From positions 1 through 5,249 of the forward strand of contig CALKXN010000243.1 in assembly GCA_938003555.1 (NCBI GenBank): DNA of 5,249 nucleotides, in the 5' to 3' direction. Every line of letters begins with the position of its first letter. Position 1 is the first letter of the stretch. The notes below the pieces were generated by a model, which was not told where the DNA came from, ran no database searches, and saw only the letters and a list, made by a program, of their open reading frames with translations. The translations under genes were made by a program, and so were the position numbers. The DNA comes from an uncultured Robiginitomaculum sp. (GTDB lineage: Bacteria > Pseudomonadota > Alphaproteobacteria > Caulobacterales > Maricaulaceae). Positions 4,899 to 5,249 of this stretch are shown here, piece after piece.

Positions 4899-5249
4899 TC
4901 AAGAAAACGAATTAAGCCACTTTCTTGTATGAAACGGCCCTTGGATAGTATTGAGCTTCATTTGATTCATTCGCGCCAGTGCAGCGTTTTTGATCTTCAT
5001 ATCAACATGATCATAGCCATGAATTGACCTCATGTTTTCATGACCTCATCATAACACCATAATTAGAATGTTTGCTCCAGCCTGTGGCAATCTCATCGCA
5101 GCCAATGGGGTGTTTCGTATGCAAACCGATTTTTCTCTCTGCCGCATGTAAGTGCAAAGCCTCCCATATATTCGTGAGTATAAGGTCGTGATCAATATAA
5201 TTGGTCATACCAATAGGCGCAATTGGTTTATAATATAGGTTGACAATAA
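4899..5249 (-). pseudogene. 3' end of unrecognised gene, apparently frameshifted
   Basis: A minus-strand frame enters from the right edge with no stop (IVNLYYKPIAPIG and onward from 5247). It passes an internal ATG at 5208 and a polar, His-rich stretch (HLHAAERKIGLHTKHPIGCD), then ends at TGA, 5038-5040, after GVMMRS. Another frame carries a second MRS (ATG at 5031-5033) and continues IHGYDHVDMKIKNAALARMN to TGA at 4899-4901. The two segments are joined by a nine-base direct repeat offset by 16 bases; removing 16 bases would give one frame of at least 110 residues. I do not recognise the protein. It could instead be two short overlapping genes, since GAGG precedes the second ATG by about ten bases, or a decayed fragment. 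Composition is clearly more AT-rich than ruvCAB, suggesting foreign or relaxed DNA. Confidence 0.4.
5025..5049. repeat. nine-base direct repeat at the frameshift
   Basis: TGACCTCAT occurs at 5025-5033 and again at 5041-5049, separated by seven bases (GTTTTCA). The 16-base offset accounts for the change of frame in the minus-strand gene. A repeat of this length with a short insert could be a replication-slippage product or a transposon excision footprint. Confidence 0.5.

Noticed and set aside
4899..5249. Transposase or integrase fragment in the AT-rich tail
   Set aside because: No DDE or tyrosine-recombinase motif, terminal inverted repeat or recognisable family pattern can be seen in the translations.

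Overview
The window looks like a chromosomal piece of an alphaproteobacterium. The evidence is a complete ruvC-ruvA-ruvB cluster, an apparent remnant of ybgC directly after ruvB (the usual alphaproteobacterial order is ruvCAB-ybgC-tolQRAB-pal), and two Flp-type pilins with the DESGATAIEYALIA signature. Moderate base composition and the pilins would fit a stalked or marine group such as Hyphomonadales/Maricaulales, but that placement is only an inference.

Layout, left to right. The last codons of an unidentified + strand gene end at 44. A 79-residue acidic orphan protein (106-345) follows, then a hairpin, then a PaaI-like hotdog thioesterase (409-840). The gap 841-1053 lies between convergent genes and folds well only as RNA read from the minus strand. 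It shows four stable helices with G.U pairs that would be C.A mismatches on the other strand, pyrimidine-rich anti-Shine-Dalgarno loops, and a possible pseudoknot. It begins seven bases after the stop of a minus-strand gene for an exported protein of unknown function (1054-1689). Further along the minus strand are two short Flp pilin genes (1879-2064 and 2125-2307). Their upstream region is shared with ruvC and holds five GGTTA/TAACC elements, one of them at the -35 position of a plausible pilin promoter.

The right half is the ruvCAB cluster (2483-4698). RuvA recognises Holliday junctions, RuvB is the AAA+ branch-migration motor and RuvC is the resolvase. ruvC and ruvA overlap by four bases, and ruvB follows after 42 bases. 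RuvC and RuvB have their catalytic residues; RuvA has lost one acidic-pin residue.

After ruvB the chromosome changes character. A well-placed ribosome site and ATG start a reading frame that overlaps the ruvB stop but runs into TAA after ten codons. Past that stop the frame still reads like the N-terminus of YbgC, then decays. The remaining ~450 bases are much more AT-rich. They hold the 3' end of an unrecognised minus-strand gene, apparently frameshifted at a 9-base direct repeat. I read this as a breakpoint where the usual ruv/tol-pal linkage has been lost.

No tRNA, rRNA, CRISPR array or complete insertion sequence is visible. The most promising undescribed element is the minus-strand structured RNA at about 846-1050.
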